A stretch of DNA of 35,613 nucleotides from Sneathiella sp. (GTDB taxonomy: Bacteria > Pseudomonadota > Alphaproteobacteria > Sneathiellales > Sneathiellaceae), in NCBI RefSeq assembly GCF_029233945.1, contig NZ_JARGOQ010000037.1:1-35613 (forward strand), in the 5' to 3' direction. The notes under the pieces are model-generated. The model was not told the origin of the DNA. It searched no databases and saw only the letters and a program-made list of their open reading frames with translations. The translations under genes were made by a program, and so were the position numbers. Positions 17,368 through 25,457 of this stretch are shown one piece after another (position 1 is the first letter of the stretch; the number at the start of each line of letters is the position of its first letter).

Positions 17368-17822
17368 TATGCGTCCCCTTCGTCGGTTTTATCGTCGGAT
17401 GTGTCCTCGGACTTGTCTTCTGCTTTGTCCTCATCAGAGGCTTTTGCAGCAGGCTTGTCATCACCGTCATCGTCGTCACGGCGGCGTTCCGGGCGGGCGC
17501 TGCGGCTCTGCAGCATCACGCTGTCGCCTTCTTCCAGCTCTTCGACCTTGATGGTCATGTGACGCAGCACGTCTTCATTCAGAAGCAGGTTGCGTTCCAT
17601 TTCCTTCATGGCATCGACCGGTGTGTCGAGATTGAGGAGAACGTAATGGCCCTTGCGGTTTTTCTTGATCTTGTAGGCAAGATTGCGAAGGCCCCAGTTT
17701 TCAACCTTGGCGACGTTTCCGCCCCCCTCAGTGATAAAGCTGGACATATTTTCGGTCAGCGTTTCCACCTGCTGGGTGGAGATGTCCTGACGCGCAATAA
17801 TAACTGTCTCATACAGAGGCAT
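17367..17822 (-). CDS. rpsF: Small-subunit ribosomal protein bS6 with acidic tail
   Basis: Residues 1-95 are a normal S6 ([15 protein letters not shown], then [20 protein letters not shown]). Residues about 105-151 form a low-complexity tail of Asp, Glu, Lys and Ser ([20 protein letters not shown] and onward). In E. coli the S6 C-terminus is post-translationally glutamylated, so an encoded acidic tail is a plausible analogue. AAGGAG lies 8 nt before ATG 17822. First gene of the rpsF-rpsR-DUF2232-rplI operon, expressed from the promoter at 17920-17947. Confidence 0.96.
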   Translation of the reverse strand: MPLYETVIIARQDISTQQVETLTENMSSFITEGGGNVAKVENWGLRNLAYKIKKNRKGHYVLLNLDTPVDAMKEMERNLLLNEDVLRHMTIKVEELEEGDSVMLQSRSARPERRRDDDDGDDKPAAKASDEDKAEDKSEDTSDDKTDEGDA

Positions 17823-17883
17823 ATATAAAGCTCCTTATGGCTCTTGGGTGTCTGGAGTTACGACATGTAACCGAACAGACTTA

Positions 17884-17899
17884 GCCGACCTCCGTCGGC
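17884..17899 (-). promoter_or_regulatory. Hairpin in the rpsF leader
   Basis: GCCGAC and GTCGGC form a perfect 6-bp stem with a 4-nt loop (GGAG on the minus strand), about 60 nt upstream of rpsF in a leader of about 90 nt. S6:S18 is known to repress its own mRNA through a leader structure in many bacteria, so this may be part of such a site. The exact conserved motif was not confirmed by eye. Confidence 0.35.
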
Positions 17900-17919
17900 A
17901 AGGAGTATTGAGGCGGCGG

Positions 17920-17947
17920 ACTATACAGATTTTACCGCCAGATGCAA
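17920..17947 (-). promoter_or_regulatory. Promoter of the rpsF operon
   Basis: On the minus strand TTGCAT (17947-17942) and TATAGT (17925-17920) are 16 bp apart. Transcription would start near 17913, giving a leader of about 90 nt. The -35 box lies 6 bp from the -35 box of the fabD promoter on the other strand. Confidence 0.65.
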
Positions 17948-17953
17948 GTGGGC

Positions 17954-17981
17954 TTGACAGGAAATTTTGCTGCAATATGAC
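17954..17981 (+). promoter_or_regulatory. Promoter of fabD-fabG
   Basis: A perfect TTGACA (17954-17959) is followed after 16 bp by TATGAC (17976-17981, four of six consensus positions). Transcription would start about 32 nt before fabD. It is arranged back to back with the rpsF promoter. Confidence 0.6.
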
Positions 17982-18020
17982 TGTGACAGTAACTTGACCA
18001 GAATTGGACCCGAAAAAACC

Positions 18021-18974
18021 ATGACACGTGCATTTGTATTTCCCGGCCAGGGCAGCCAGGCCGTCGGTATGGGGCAGGAACTGGCGCAGAGCCATGCCGC
18101 CGCCCGCGAAGTCTTTGAGGAGGTGGATGAGGCGCTCGGCCAGAATCTTTCCCGGCTGATGTTCGAAGGCCCGATCGAGGAGCTGACCCTGACCGAGAAT
18201 GCACAGCCCGCCCTGATGGCGGTCAGCATGGCGGTGGTCCGTGTCCTTGAAAAAGACGGCAATATGGATTTTGCGAAAACCGTCAAATATGTCGGCGGGC
18301 ATTCCCTCGGTGAATATTCCGCGCTGACGGCCGCCGGCGCGCTCGATCTTTCCGATGCGGCGCGATTGCTGAAAGCGCGCGGGCAGGCGATGCAGCAGGC
18401 GGTGCCGGTCGGTGTCGGCGCGATGGCCGCGCTCCTCGGGCTGGAGATAGGGCCGGTGGAAGAGGCCGTGGCGGAGGCGCAGGAAAAATCCACCTCCGGC
18501 GAAGTTTGCGTGGTCGCCAATGACAATGCAAATGGCCAGGTGGTGCTTTCCGGCCATAAGGCGGCGGTCGAGGCCGCGATCGAGATTGCCACCGCCAAGG
18601 GATCGAAGAAGGCGATGCTGCTCCCCGTGAGTGCGCCGTTCCATTGCCCGCTGATGCAGCCCGCCGCCGACGCGATGGCGGAACGGCTGCAAGAGGTGGT
18701 GATTTCGCCGCCGCGGGTGCCGCTTGTCGCCAATGTGACGGCAAGTGAGGTGAGCGATCCCGATACCATCCGCCGCCTGCTGGTGGAGCAGGTGACGGGC
18801 CGGGTCCGCTGGCGCGAGAGCGTCCTTTATATGGGCGAGCAGGGCGTCACTGAACTGGTGGAACTCGGCGCCGGCAAGATCCTGACCGGCATGGTCCGCC
18901 GGATAAACCGCGAGATGACCGGCTCGGCCGTCGGCACACCGGCGGATATCGACGCCTTTTTGGCGAAACTCTAA
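18021..18974 (+). CDS. fabD: Malonyl-CoA:ACP transacylase FabD
   Basis: It loads malonyl groups onto acyl carrier protein for fatty-acid synthesis. ATG 18021 gives MTRAFVFPGQGSQ, the classical FabD N-terminus; a TTG at 17967 in frame adds a non-conserved extension and lies inside the promoter. The nucleophile is Ser95 in GHSLGEYSAL and the partner His is His208 in SAPFHCPLM. The length is 317 residues, normal for the family. Only a weak ribosome-binding site is seen. The promoter is directly upstream, and fabG follows after 21 nt. Confidence 0.97.
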   Translation: MTRAFVFPGQGSQAVGMGQELAQSHAAAREVFEEVDEALGQNLSRLMFEGPIEELTLTENAQPALMAVSMAVVRVLEKDGNMDFAKTVKYVGGHSLGEYSALTAAGALDLSDAARLLKARGQAMQQAVPVGVGAMAALLGLEIGPVEEAVAEAQEKSTSGEVCVVANDNANGQVVLSGHKAAVEAAIEIATAKGSKKAMLLPVSAPFHCPLMQPAADAMAERLQEVVISPPRVPLVANVTASEVSDPDTIRRLLVEQVTGRVRWRESVLYMGEQGVTELVELGAGKILTGMVRRINREMTGSAVGTPADIDAFLAKL

Positions 18975-18995
18975 GGGAAGCGGGAGTAGAAGAGA

Positions 18996-19733
18996 ATGTT
19001 TGACCTGACAGGAAAATGCGCGCTGGTGACCGGCGCGTCCGGCGGTCTCGGCGCGGCGATTGCGCGCGATCTGCATAAGCAGGGCGCGACGGTGGCGCTT
19101 TCGGGCACCCGCGAAGACGCGCTGAATATCGTGGCGGCGCAGCTAAAGGATCGCGTCCATGTGCTGCCCTGCAACCTTTCTGACGAGGCGGCGGTCGATG
19201 CCCTGATCAAACAGGCCGAAGAGGCGATGGGGCAGGTGGATATCCTGGTCAACAATGCGGGCCTGACCCGTGACGGCCTTGCCATGCGGATGAAGGACGA
19301 GGACTGGGACCTGGTCATGGATGTCAATCTGAAAGCCGCGTTCAAGCTCTCGCGCAATGCGCTTCGCGGCATGATGAAGCGGCGCTTCGGGCGGATCATC
19401 GGCATTACCTCCATCGTCGGGGTGACGGGCAATCCGGGGCAGATGAACTATGCGGCCTCGAAAGCGGGGATGATCGGCATGTCGAAATCCCTTGCGCAGG
19501 AAGTGGCGACACGCGGCATCACGGTGAATTGCGTGGCGCCGGGCTTTATCGAAACGGCGATGACGGATGCGCTGCCCGACGCACAGAAAGACGCGCTTCT
19601 GTCAGCGGTTCCGGCCGGGAAACTGGGCGATCCCGCTGATATTTCCGCCGCCGTGGTCTATCTTTCCTCGGACGAGGCGGCCTATATGACCGGCCAGACG
19701 CTGCATGTGAACGGCGGCATGGCAATGATTTGA
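18996..19733 (+). CDS. fabG: 3-oxoacyl-ACP reductase FabG
   Basis: NADPH-dependent reductase of the fatty-acid elongation cycle. The protein has 245 residues with TGASGGLG at 12-19, NNAG at 86-89 and the full catalytic set Ser139, Tyr152, Lys156 (MNYAASKAG). The C-terminal LHVNGGMAM is typical. GGGAG and AGAAG upstream serve as ribosome-binding sites. It is co-transcribed with fabD. A 181-nt gap with a stem-loop separates it from acpP, so acpP may have its own promoter. Confidence 0.97.
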   Translation: MFDLTGKCALVTGASGGLGAAIARDLHKQGATVALSGTREDALNIVAAQLKDRVHVLPCNLSDEAAVDALIKQAEEAMGQVDILVNNAGLTRDGLAMRMKDEDWDLVMDVNLKAAFKLSRNALRGMMKRRFGRIIGITSIVGVTGNPGQMNYAASKAGMIGMSKSLAQEVATRGITVNCVAPGFIETAMTDALPDAQKDALLSAVPAGKLGDPADISAAVVYLSSDEAAYMTGQTLHVNGGMAMI

Positions 19734-19829
19734 TTACGCTGGCATGGCTCCCATATAAAAATCAAATCACGGTGAGGTTTTCTTTGCAAGAGGATCAAAG
19801 TATGTTAGGAAGCCGCACCAAATTGACCG

Positions 19830-19859
19830 CCAATGGTGCTTGAATTTTTGGCACCTTGG
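19830..19859 (+). other. Stem-loop between fabG and acpP
   Basis: CCAA(t)GGTGC pairs with GCACCTTGG to give a 9-bp stem with one bulged T and an 11-nt loop. No T-run follows, so it is not a standard intrinsic terminator. A TATACT at 19876-19881 just downstream could be the -10 of an acpP promoter, but no good -35 is at the right distance. The structure may control the much higher expression that acpP needs. Confidence 0.35.
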
Positions 19860-19914
19860 GGGTAAGGAATGAGCATATACTTTTTGAACTGTCGGATTTT
19901 CTAAGGATACAGAT

Positions 19915-20145
19915 ATGAGTGATATCGCAGGGCGCGTTAAAAAAATCGTTGTTGAGCATCTCGGAGTAGATGAAGGCAAGGTAACGGAAGAGGCGAGCTT
20001 TATTGACGATCTGGGCGCAGACAGCCTGGATACGGTCGAGCTTGTCATGGCGTTTGAAGAAGAATTTGGCATTGAAATTCCGGATGACGCCGCTGAAAAA
20101 ATCCTGACAGTAAAAGACGCCATCACGCATATCGAAGCTGCGTAA
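19915..20145 (+). CDS. acpP: Acyl carrier protein AcpP
   Basis: A 76-residue acidic carrier protein. Ser37 in [12 protein letters not shown] takes the phosphopantetheine arm. The four-helix pattern and the size match housekeeping AcpP exactly. AAGGA lies about 7 nt before ATG 19915. It carries intermediates to FabD, FabG and FabF, all encoded alongside. fabF follows after 57 nt. Confidence 0.98.
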   Translation: MSDIAGRVKKIVVEHLGVDEGKVTEEASFIDDLGADSLDTVELVMAFEEEFGIEIPDDAAEKILTVKDAITHIEAA

Positions 20146-20202
20146 CTGGCCGGGACCCGGGGTTCCGCATTTCTTTTCCTGAAACTATACAGTGGGTGAC
20201 GC

Positions 20203-21459
20203 ATGCGACGAGTGGTGGTAACCGGACTGGGGCTTGTAACCCCGCTGGCGAACGGAGTTGGGCCGACCTGGAAAAAGCTGATCGCCGGTGAATCCGGGGC
20301 GGCGATGCTCACCAAGATCGACACGACGGATTTGCCTGTCCGCTATGGTTGCGAAGTGCCGATCGATCCCGACCAGCCGGATTCCTTTATCGCGGACGAC
20401 TATCTGGCGCCGAAAGAGCAGCGGAAAGTTGACAGCTTTATCCAGTTCGGCATTGCCGCCGCGGATGAGGCGATTGCGGACAGCGGCTGGAAACCCGCAA
20501 CGGAAGAGGAATTCTGCCGCACCGGTGTCACCATCGGTTCCGGCATCGGCGGCCTGCCCTCGATCGAGGCGAATGCCATTACCCTCCATGAACGCGGACC
20601 CCGGCGCATCGGGCCGTTCTTTATTCCGGGCGCGCTGATCAATCTGGTCTCCGGCCAGGTCTCCATCCGTCACGGCTACAAGGGCCCGAACCATGCGGTG
20701 GTCACCGCCTGTTCGACCGGCGCCCACGCCATTGGCGATGCGGCGCGGATGATTGCCGATGACGATGCCGACGTCATGGTGGCGGGCGGCGCGGAAGGCG
20801 CGATCTGCCGCCTCGGTATCTCCGGTTTTGCCTCCGCCAAGGCGCTCTCCAGTTCCTATCATGACGCGCCGGAAACGGCGTCACGTCCCTATGACAAGGG
20901 CCGCGACGGCTTTGTGATGGGTGAGGGCGCGGGCGTTGTCGTCGTCGAAGAATATGAGCATGCGAAGAAACGCGGCGCGAAAATCTACGCCGAGGTTCTG
21001 GGCTATGGCCTCTCCGGCGATGCCTACCATATCACCGCGCCCGCAAGCGATGGCGACGGCGGCTACCGCGCAATGCAGATGGCGCTCAAAAAATCCGGGC
21101 TGAGTGTTGACGATATCGGCTATGTGAATGCGCATGGCACCTCGACCATGGCCGACTTTATCGAGGTTGGCGCAGTGGCGCGGTTGTTCGGCGCCCAGGC
21201 GAAAAATCTCTCCATGTCCTCCACCAAATCCGCGATCGGCCATTTGCTCGGTGCGGCGGGCGGTGTGGAGGCGATCTTCTCCATCCTCGCGATGAATGAA
21301 GGCATCCTGCCCCCGACGATCAATCTGCAGGACCCGGAAGAAAGCTCTGAAATCAATCTCGTGCCGAACAAGGCGCAGGAGAAGAAGGTGGACGCGGTTC
21401 TCTCCAACTCCTTCGGATTTGGCGGCACCAACGCCTGCCTCGTGATGAAGCGCGTCTGA
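20203..21459 (+). CDS. fabF: 3-oxoacyl-ACP synthase II FabF
   Basis: A condensing enzyme of fatty-acid elongation, 418 residues. The Cys-His-His triad is Cys170 (VTACSTGAHAIG), His311 (NAHGTSTMADF) and His347 (KSAIGHLLGAAG). The C-terminal SFGFGGTNACLV is conserved. The HGTSTMAD variant replaces the more familiar HGTSTPxGD and is seen in other alphaproteobacterial FabF proteins. It shares a transcript with acpP and mltG; mltG starts 20 nt after its stop. Confidence 0.97.
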   Translation: MRRVVVTGLGLVTPLANGVGPTWKKLIAGESGAAMLTKIDTTDLPVRYGCEVPIDPDQPDSFIADDYLAPKEQRKVDSFIQFGIAAADEAIADSGWKPATEEEFCRTGVTIGSGIGGLPSIEANAITLHERGPRRIGPFFIPGALINLVSGQVSIRHGYKGPNHAVVTACSTGAHAIGDAARMIADDDADVMVAGGAEGAICRLGISGFASAKALSSSYHDAPETASRPYDKGRDGFVMGEGAGVVVVEEYEHAKKRGAKIYAEVLGYGLSGDAYHITAPASDGDGGYRAMQMALKKSGLSVDDIGYVNAHGTSTMADFIEVGAVARLFGAQAKNLSMSSTKSAIGHLLGAAGGVEAIFSILAMNEGILPPTINLQDPEESSEINLVPNKAQEKKVDAVLSNSFGFGGTNACLVMKRV

Positions 21460-21479
21460 CCCGGCGCGGGGCGGAGGCG

Positions 21480-22457
21480 ATGAAGCCAGTCCTTTATACC
21501 CTGATCGCGCTGATCATCGTGGCGGGCCTCGTGCTCGGCGGCGCGCTGGGCTATGGCTGGCATCTTTTCAAGTCACCCGGCCCGCTGGAGACGGAGACCG
21601 TTTATCTCCTTGAAAAAGGGACGGGCCTTCGCGCGCTGGCAGCCGATCTTGAGAAAAATACTATCATTAACAATAATCTGGCGTTCGTTTTTGGTGTAAG
21701 ACTTAAAGAAAATGCGGCACGGCTTCAGGCCGGGGAATATCTCGTTCCGGCGGGTATTTCCGGCATGGACCTGATGGCGCTCTTTGTTTCGGGCAAGGTG
21801 ATCGAGCGCCGTCTGACCATCCCCGAAGGCCTGCAAAGCCGGGAGATAAAAGCACTGGTCGAGGCGGCACCGGGGCTCGCGGGGGAGATCACGCGCGAGA
21901 TGCCCGAAGGCGCGTTCCTGCCCGAAACCTATCAATATCGCCTCGGCGACAGCCGCGATGAGCTGATCGGGCGCATGGCGGCGGCGATGCAGGGGGCGAT
22001 TGCCTCGGTCATCGCGACAACCCCGCTCCCGAAGGAAATCAAATCCCCGGAAGAGCTGGTGATCCTGGCCTCCATCGTGGAGAAGGAAACGGCGGTTCCC
22101 GAAGAGCGGCCGCGCGTCGCCGGGGTGTTCCTCAATCGCCTGCGCAAGGGCATGATGCTGCAATCGGACCCGACGGTGGTCTATGGCGTCACCCTCGGCA
22201 CGCGCGATCTTGGCCGTCCGCTCAGCAAGAAGGATCTCGCCACCCCGACCGCCTATAACACCTACCAGATGATGGGCCTGCCCAAGGGGCCGATCGCCAA
22301 CCCCGGCCTTGAAAGCCTGAGCGCCGTGTTGCAGCCGGAGGAAACGAAATTCCTCTATTTCGTGGCCGACGGGACGGGCGGGCATGCCTTCTCCACCACG
22401 CTGGACGGGCATAACGACAATGTCCGCAAATGGCGCAAACTTAACAAGAACAAGTAA
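21480..22457 (+). CDS. mltG: Endolytic murein transglycosylase MltG
   Basis: A 325-residue YceG/MltG protein that cuts nascent glycan strands and helps to set their length. One N-terminal membrane helix (residues about 5-28) anchors it in the inner membrane. A LysM-like region is followed by the catalytic domain with ASIVEKETAVPEERPRVAGV; the catalytic Glu lies in the EKET motif at 201-204. The later QSDPTVVYG and YNTYQMMGLPKGPIANPG are also diagnostic. It follows fabF, as in many proteobacteria. Confidence 0.95.
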   Translation: MKPVLYTLIALIIVAGLVLGGALGYGWHLFKSPGPLETETVYLLEKGTGLRALAADLEKNTIINNNLAFVFGVRLKENAARLQAGEYLVPAGISGMDLMALFVSGKVIERRLTIPEGLQSREIKALVEAAPGLAGEITREMPEGAFLPETYQYRLGDSRDELIGRMAAAMQGAIASVIATTPLPKEIKSPEELVILASIVEKETAVPEERPRVAGVFLNRLRKGMMLQSDPTVVYGVTLGTRDLGRPLSKKDLATPTAYNTYQMMGLPKGPIANPGLESLSAVLQPEETKFLYFVADGTGGHAFSTTLDGHNDNVRKWRKLNKNK

Positions 22458-22542
22458 AATTCGCGTCGCCCGCCTGATTTGACACAAATTTCCGCTGCCG
22501 GACGTCATTGCCGAAAATAACCAGGTAAGGAGCGGGCGCCCC

Positions 22543-23781
22543 ATGGCGGTGAGTACGGATACCATTCAGACGCTGCTCCGGCAGCGCCAGGACCTGCGCG
22601 AGGCGTTGCTGGAACTGCGAAAAGAGATCGAGACACTGGATGCCTCCTCCCTCAATCTGGTGAACAAAAATATCAAGACAGCGCCGCCTGCCACCGCTGC
22701 CACGCCAGCGGGAGAGGCGGCACCGGCTGGCAGCGTCCCGGCAAAAGCGGCATCTCCGGAAACCACGTCCACGTCCACGCCCGCGCCTAAGCCGCCAACG
22801 GTTGAGGCCGCACCCGCCTCAACGCCTGCAATGCAACCGATAGCGACAGCCGCGCCGGAGGAAACCGAACCTGTGCTGACGCCTCCGGCGGCACCGGCTA
22901 AACCGGAAATCAAGGAAAAGCAAAAACCCGAACCCGCTCCTGCGCCCGAGCAAAAGCAGGAAGAAAACTCCAAACAAGCGGAGGTGCCTGAAAAGGAAGA
23001 GAAGCCAAAAAAGGAAGAGGTGAAAGCGCCCGCCGTACTGTCAGTTCCATCCAAAGAGCCGGAGGCGGCGGTGGATCATAACGATCTATCGGAGCTGCTG
23101 GAAAAGGCGCGGGGCTTGTCGGATTATCTGCTCGATCATCCCTCCAACCTGCCCGCGGCGGAACTCGGCGCGCTCGATACCGCCATCACGGTGAGCGAGG
23201 CGGCGACAACCCCGGCGGAGAAGACGGCCTGCTACCACACCTTGCAGGCGGCCTATCGCAAGATATCGTCCGGTACTTTCGCGGCCTCCGGCGTGAGCGG
23301 CACGACCTTGCAGGATAGCGCGGCGGGCGCGCCGCTCCTCTGGACGATCCCTTTCACCCTGTCGATCCTGATCCTCATCCTCTTTCCGCTTCTGCTGCTG
23401 GCGCGGCATCTGGTGGGGGAAATGTTTACCGATGACTTCGCCGCTGACCTCACCTGGTCATTCGGTCTGACCGCCGCCTTCCTCTGGGGCGTGGTGGGCA
23501 CGCTCACGCTGCTGACGCTCAATATCGCGCGGGCGGTCTATCGCCGGCGCTTTGACGGCGGGGTGCAACGATCGCCGGGCCTTCGCGGCACGCTTGGCGG
23601 CCTGGTCGGCGGGATCTTTTTCATGATTGTCGAGATTTGGCTCCCCATGAGCGACGCGACGGCGGATTTCGCCCTTGATGCCATCGCCTTTGCGGGCGGG
23701 ATGCTGTCGGCGATCCTGTTCGCCGCGTTGCAGCGGATGATCAATGCCGTCACCGGCTGGATTGAGCCGCCTAAAAAATAG
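22543..23781 (+). CDS. Unrecognised four-helix membrane protein with long disordered linker
   Basis: 412 residues starting at ATG 22543, 11 nt after AAGGAG. Residues 5-35 form a likely coiled coil (LLRQRQDLREALLELRKEIE). Residues 45-165 are low-complexity Ala/Pro/Thr and then Glu/Lys, probably disordered. Residues 175-245 are helical and soluble. Four membrane helices follow at about 265-290, 306-330, 347-367 and 376-398; the third is Gly-rich (GTLGGLVGGIFF) and the fourth reads AIAFAGGMLSAILFAAL. The N-terminus lacks a signal, so the linker is probably cytoplasmic. I do not recognise the family. It sits between mltG and yicC, which are often close neighbours elsewhere, so it may be lineage-specific. 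Confidence 0.8.
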   Translation: MAVSTDTIQTLLRQRQDLREALLELRKEIETLDASSLNLVNKNIKTAPPATAATPAGEAAPAGSVPAKAASPETTSTSTPAPKPPTVEAAPASTPAMQPIATAAPEETEPVLTPPAAPAKPEIKEKQKPEPAPAPEQKQEENSKQAEVPEKEEKPKKEEVKAPAVLSVPSKEPEAAVDHNDLSELLEKARGLSDYLLDHPSNLPAAELGALDTAITVSEAATTPAEKTACYHTLQAAYRKISSGTFAASGVSGTTLQDSAAGAPLLWTIPFTLSILILILFPLLLLARHLVGEMFTDDFAADLTWSFGLTAAFLWGVVGTLTLLTLNIARAVYRRRFDGGVQRSPGLRGTLGGLVGGIFFMIVEIWLPMSDATADFALDAIAFAGGMLSAILFAALQRMINAVTGWIEPPKK

Positions 23782-23791
23782 CGCCGCGCGC

Positions 23792-23820
23792 TTGTCGCTT
23801 TGCCGGTAAGCGGATATACA
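23792..23820 (+). promoter_or_regulatory. Promoter of yicC-gmk with overlapping dyad
   Basis: TTGTCG (23792-23797) and TATACA (23815-23820) are 17 bp apart. GGATAT (23812-23817) and ATATCC (23828-23833) form a 6-bp inverted repeat spanning the -10 box and the expected start site, which could be an operator or simply chance. Confidence 0.55.
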
Positions 23821-23857
23821 GGAACGCATATCCTGTCCCCTTTTGCATGAGGCCAAT

Positions 23858-24745
23858 TTGACGATTAACAGTATGACCGGCTTTGCCCGGGCGAGCGGCT
23901 CCCTCGACGGGGTCGGCTGGCTCTGGGAGATGAAAAGCGTCAATGGCCGGGGGCTGGAGGTGCGCTGCCGCCTGCCATCGGGATTTGATCATCTCGAAGA
24001 CAAGATGCGAAAAGCCGCCAAATCGCGATTTGAGCGCGGCAATATAAACCTCCATCTGCAACTTGAGAACCGCGGCTCAGATGTCGCCTATCAGGTCAAT
24101 CAGGATTTTCTCGACGAACTGCTCACCCTCGCCCATCACTATGTGGAGGATGGTCAGGCCCGCCGCCCGCGCATGGATGGCATGCTGGCGTTGCGCGGCG
24201 TGATCGAACCGAAGGAAGACCCGGCCGCCGATGTCGATGCGGACAGATTCGCGGCGGCGCTGCTCGCCTCGGCGGAAGAGCTGATGGAGAGCATGGCGGC
24301 GGCGCGCGCGGAAGAAGGCGCGCAGCTGCGCCCGGTTCTTGGCGCGCAGCTTGATGAGATTGAGACGCTGGTTTCCCGCGCGGGAGAGATCACGAAAAGC
24401 TGGCCCGAGCGGACCCGCGAAAAGATCAAGGCGCAGATGGCGCTGATCCTGGAGGCGGCGGAGCTGGAGGAGGGACGGCTGGAACAGGAACTCGCGCTCC
24501 TCACCACCAAGGCGGATATCTCGGAAGAGATTGACCGGCTCACCGGCCATATCGCGGCAACGCGCGAGCTGCTGGACGGCGCGGGCGGCGGGGTGGGCCG
24601 GCGCCTCGACTTTATCTGCCAGGAGTTCAACCGCGAGGCCAATACCCTCTGCTCCAAGGCCCATGACAAGGAGCTTACGCAGATCGGTCTCGACCTCAAG
24701 GTGCTGGTCGACAAGATGCGCGAACAGGTTCAGAATATTGAGTAG
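23858..24745 (+). CDS. yicC: YicC family endoribonuclease
   Basis: The protein begins MTINSMTGFARA when started at TTG 23858, which has GAGG 5 nt upstream; ATG 23873 is the alternative. At 295 residues it is normal for the family (E. coli 287). The N-terminal YicC_N signature SMTGFARA and EMKSVNGRGLEVRCRLP, and the C-terminal DUF1732 part with GRRLDFICQEFNREANTLCSKA, are both present. E. coli YicC is reported to be an endoribonuclease that acts on small RNAs. It is followed by gmk with 11 nt between stop and start, a common pairing. Confidence 0.92.
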   Translation: MTINSMTGFARASGSLDGVGWLWEMKSVNGRGLEVRCRLPSGFDHLEDKMRKAAKSRFERGNINLHLQLENRGSDVAYQVNQDFLDELLTLAHHYVEDGQARRPRMDGMLALRGVIEPKEDPAADVDADRFAAALLASAEELMESMAAARAEEGAQLRPVLGAQLDEIETLVSRAGEITKSWPERTREKIKAQMALILEAAELEEGRLEQELALLTTKADISEEIDRLTGHIAATRELLDGAGGGVGRRLDFICQEFNREANTLCSKAHDKELTQIGLDLKVLVDKMREQVQNIE

Positions 24746-24756
24746 GAGTTTTGTCT

Positions 24757-25407
24757 ATGCCGCCTGAAGTCGAGATGGAAGCCCTGACACGGCGGGGGTT
24801 GATGCTGGTGCTGTCCTCCCCCTCGGGGGCGGGGAAGACCACCATTTCCCGCGCGCTGCTGAAGGAGGATGACAATCTGGTCATGTCGGTCTCTGCGACC
24901 ACCCGGCCGCCCCGCCGCGGCGAGGAGGAGGCCAAGGATTATTTCTTTGTCGAGCCGGTCGATTTCAACCTGATGATCAACCGCGACGAGCTTCTCGAAC
25001 ATGCGAAGGTGTTCAGCCATTATTACGGCACGCCGCGCGAACCCGTGGAGAAGGCGCTCGAAGGCGGGCAGGATATTCTTTTCGATATCGACTGGCAGGG
25101 CACGCAGCAGCTCGCCCAGAAAGCAGGGGATGATCTGGTGAGCATCTTCATCCTGCCGCCGTCAACCGCCGCGCTGGAGAAACGGCTCAAGACCCGCGCG
25201 CAGGACTCTGCGGACGTGATTGCCCAGCGGATGTCCAAGGCGTCGGAAGAAATTAGCCATTGGCGGGAGTATGACTATGTGGTCGTCAATGAGGATGTCG
25301 ATCACTGCCTCGCCGAGGTCAAGGCGATCCTGACCGCGGAACGGCTCCGCACCCGCCGCCGGGCGGGCCTTATCGATTTCGTCAGCCGCCTGCGCGAAGG
25401 TTACTGA
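24757..25407 (+). CDS. gmk: Guanylate kinase
   Basis: Phosphorylates GMP to GDP. ATG 24757 has AGGAG 8 nt upstream; an in-frame TTG at 24751 is too close to it. The 216-residue protein has the P-loop SSPSGAGKTT at 20-29, the GMP-binding SATTRPPRRGE, and the lid and core of the family. The 3' end overlaps the end of a duplicated rsmA tail by 7 nt, because the last nine codons are part of the 80-bp direct repeat. The protein itself looks intact. Confidence 0.97.
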   Translation: MPPEVEMEALTRRGLMLVLSSPSGAGKTTISRALLKEDDNLVMSVSATTRPPRRGEEEAKDYFFVEPVDFNLMINRDELLEHAKVFSHYYGTPREPVEKALEGGQDILFDIDWQGTQQLAQKAGDDLVSIFILPPSTAALEKRLKTRAQDSADVIAQRMSKASEEISHWREYDYVVVNEDVDHCLAEVKAILTAERLRTRRRAGLIDFVSRLREGY

Positions 25408-25457
25408 TCGGCGTAGACCCGCGCCAGCGCGCAGAATTCCTCGACCGTGAGTTCTTC
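25378..25457. repeat. Left copy of 80-bp direct repeat (gmk/rsmA junction)
   Basis: Identical to 26028-26107 except for one base (A at 25398 against G at 26048), a spacing of 650 bp. It contains the true last codons of gmk and a spare copy of the last codons of rsmA. With the right copy it encloses the VOC cassette. Confidence 0.97.
25401..25457 (-). pseudogene. Duplicated 3' tail of rsmA
   Basis: On the minus strand this reads [18 protein letters not shown] and a stop, identical to the C-terminus of the intact rsmA at 26051. Upstream of it the frame runs into sequence from the VOC cassette. It is a leftover of the duplication event, not a gene. Confidence 0.92.

Noticed and set aside
22479-22484. 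Perfect TTGACA between mltG and the membrane protein at 22543
   Set aside because: No acceptable -10 box lies 15-19 bp downstream, so a promoter is not supported.
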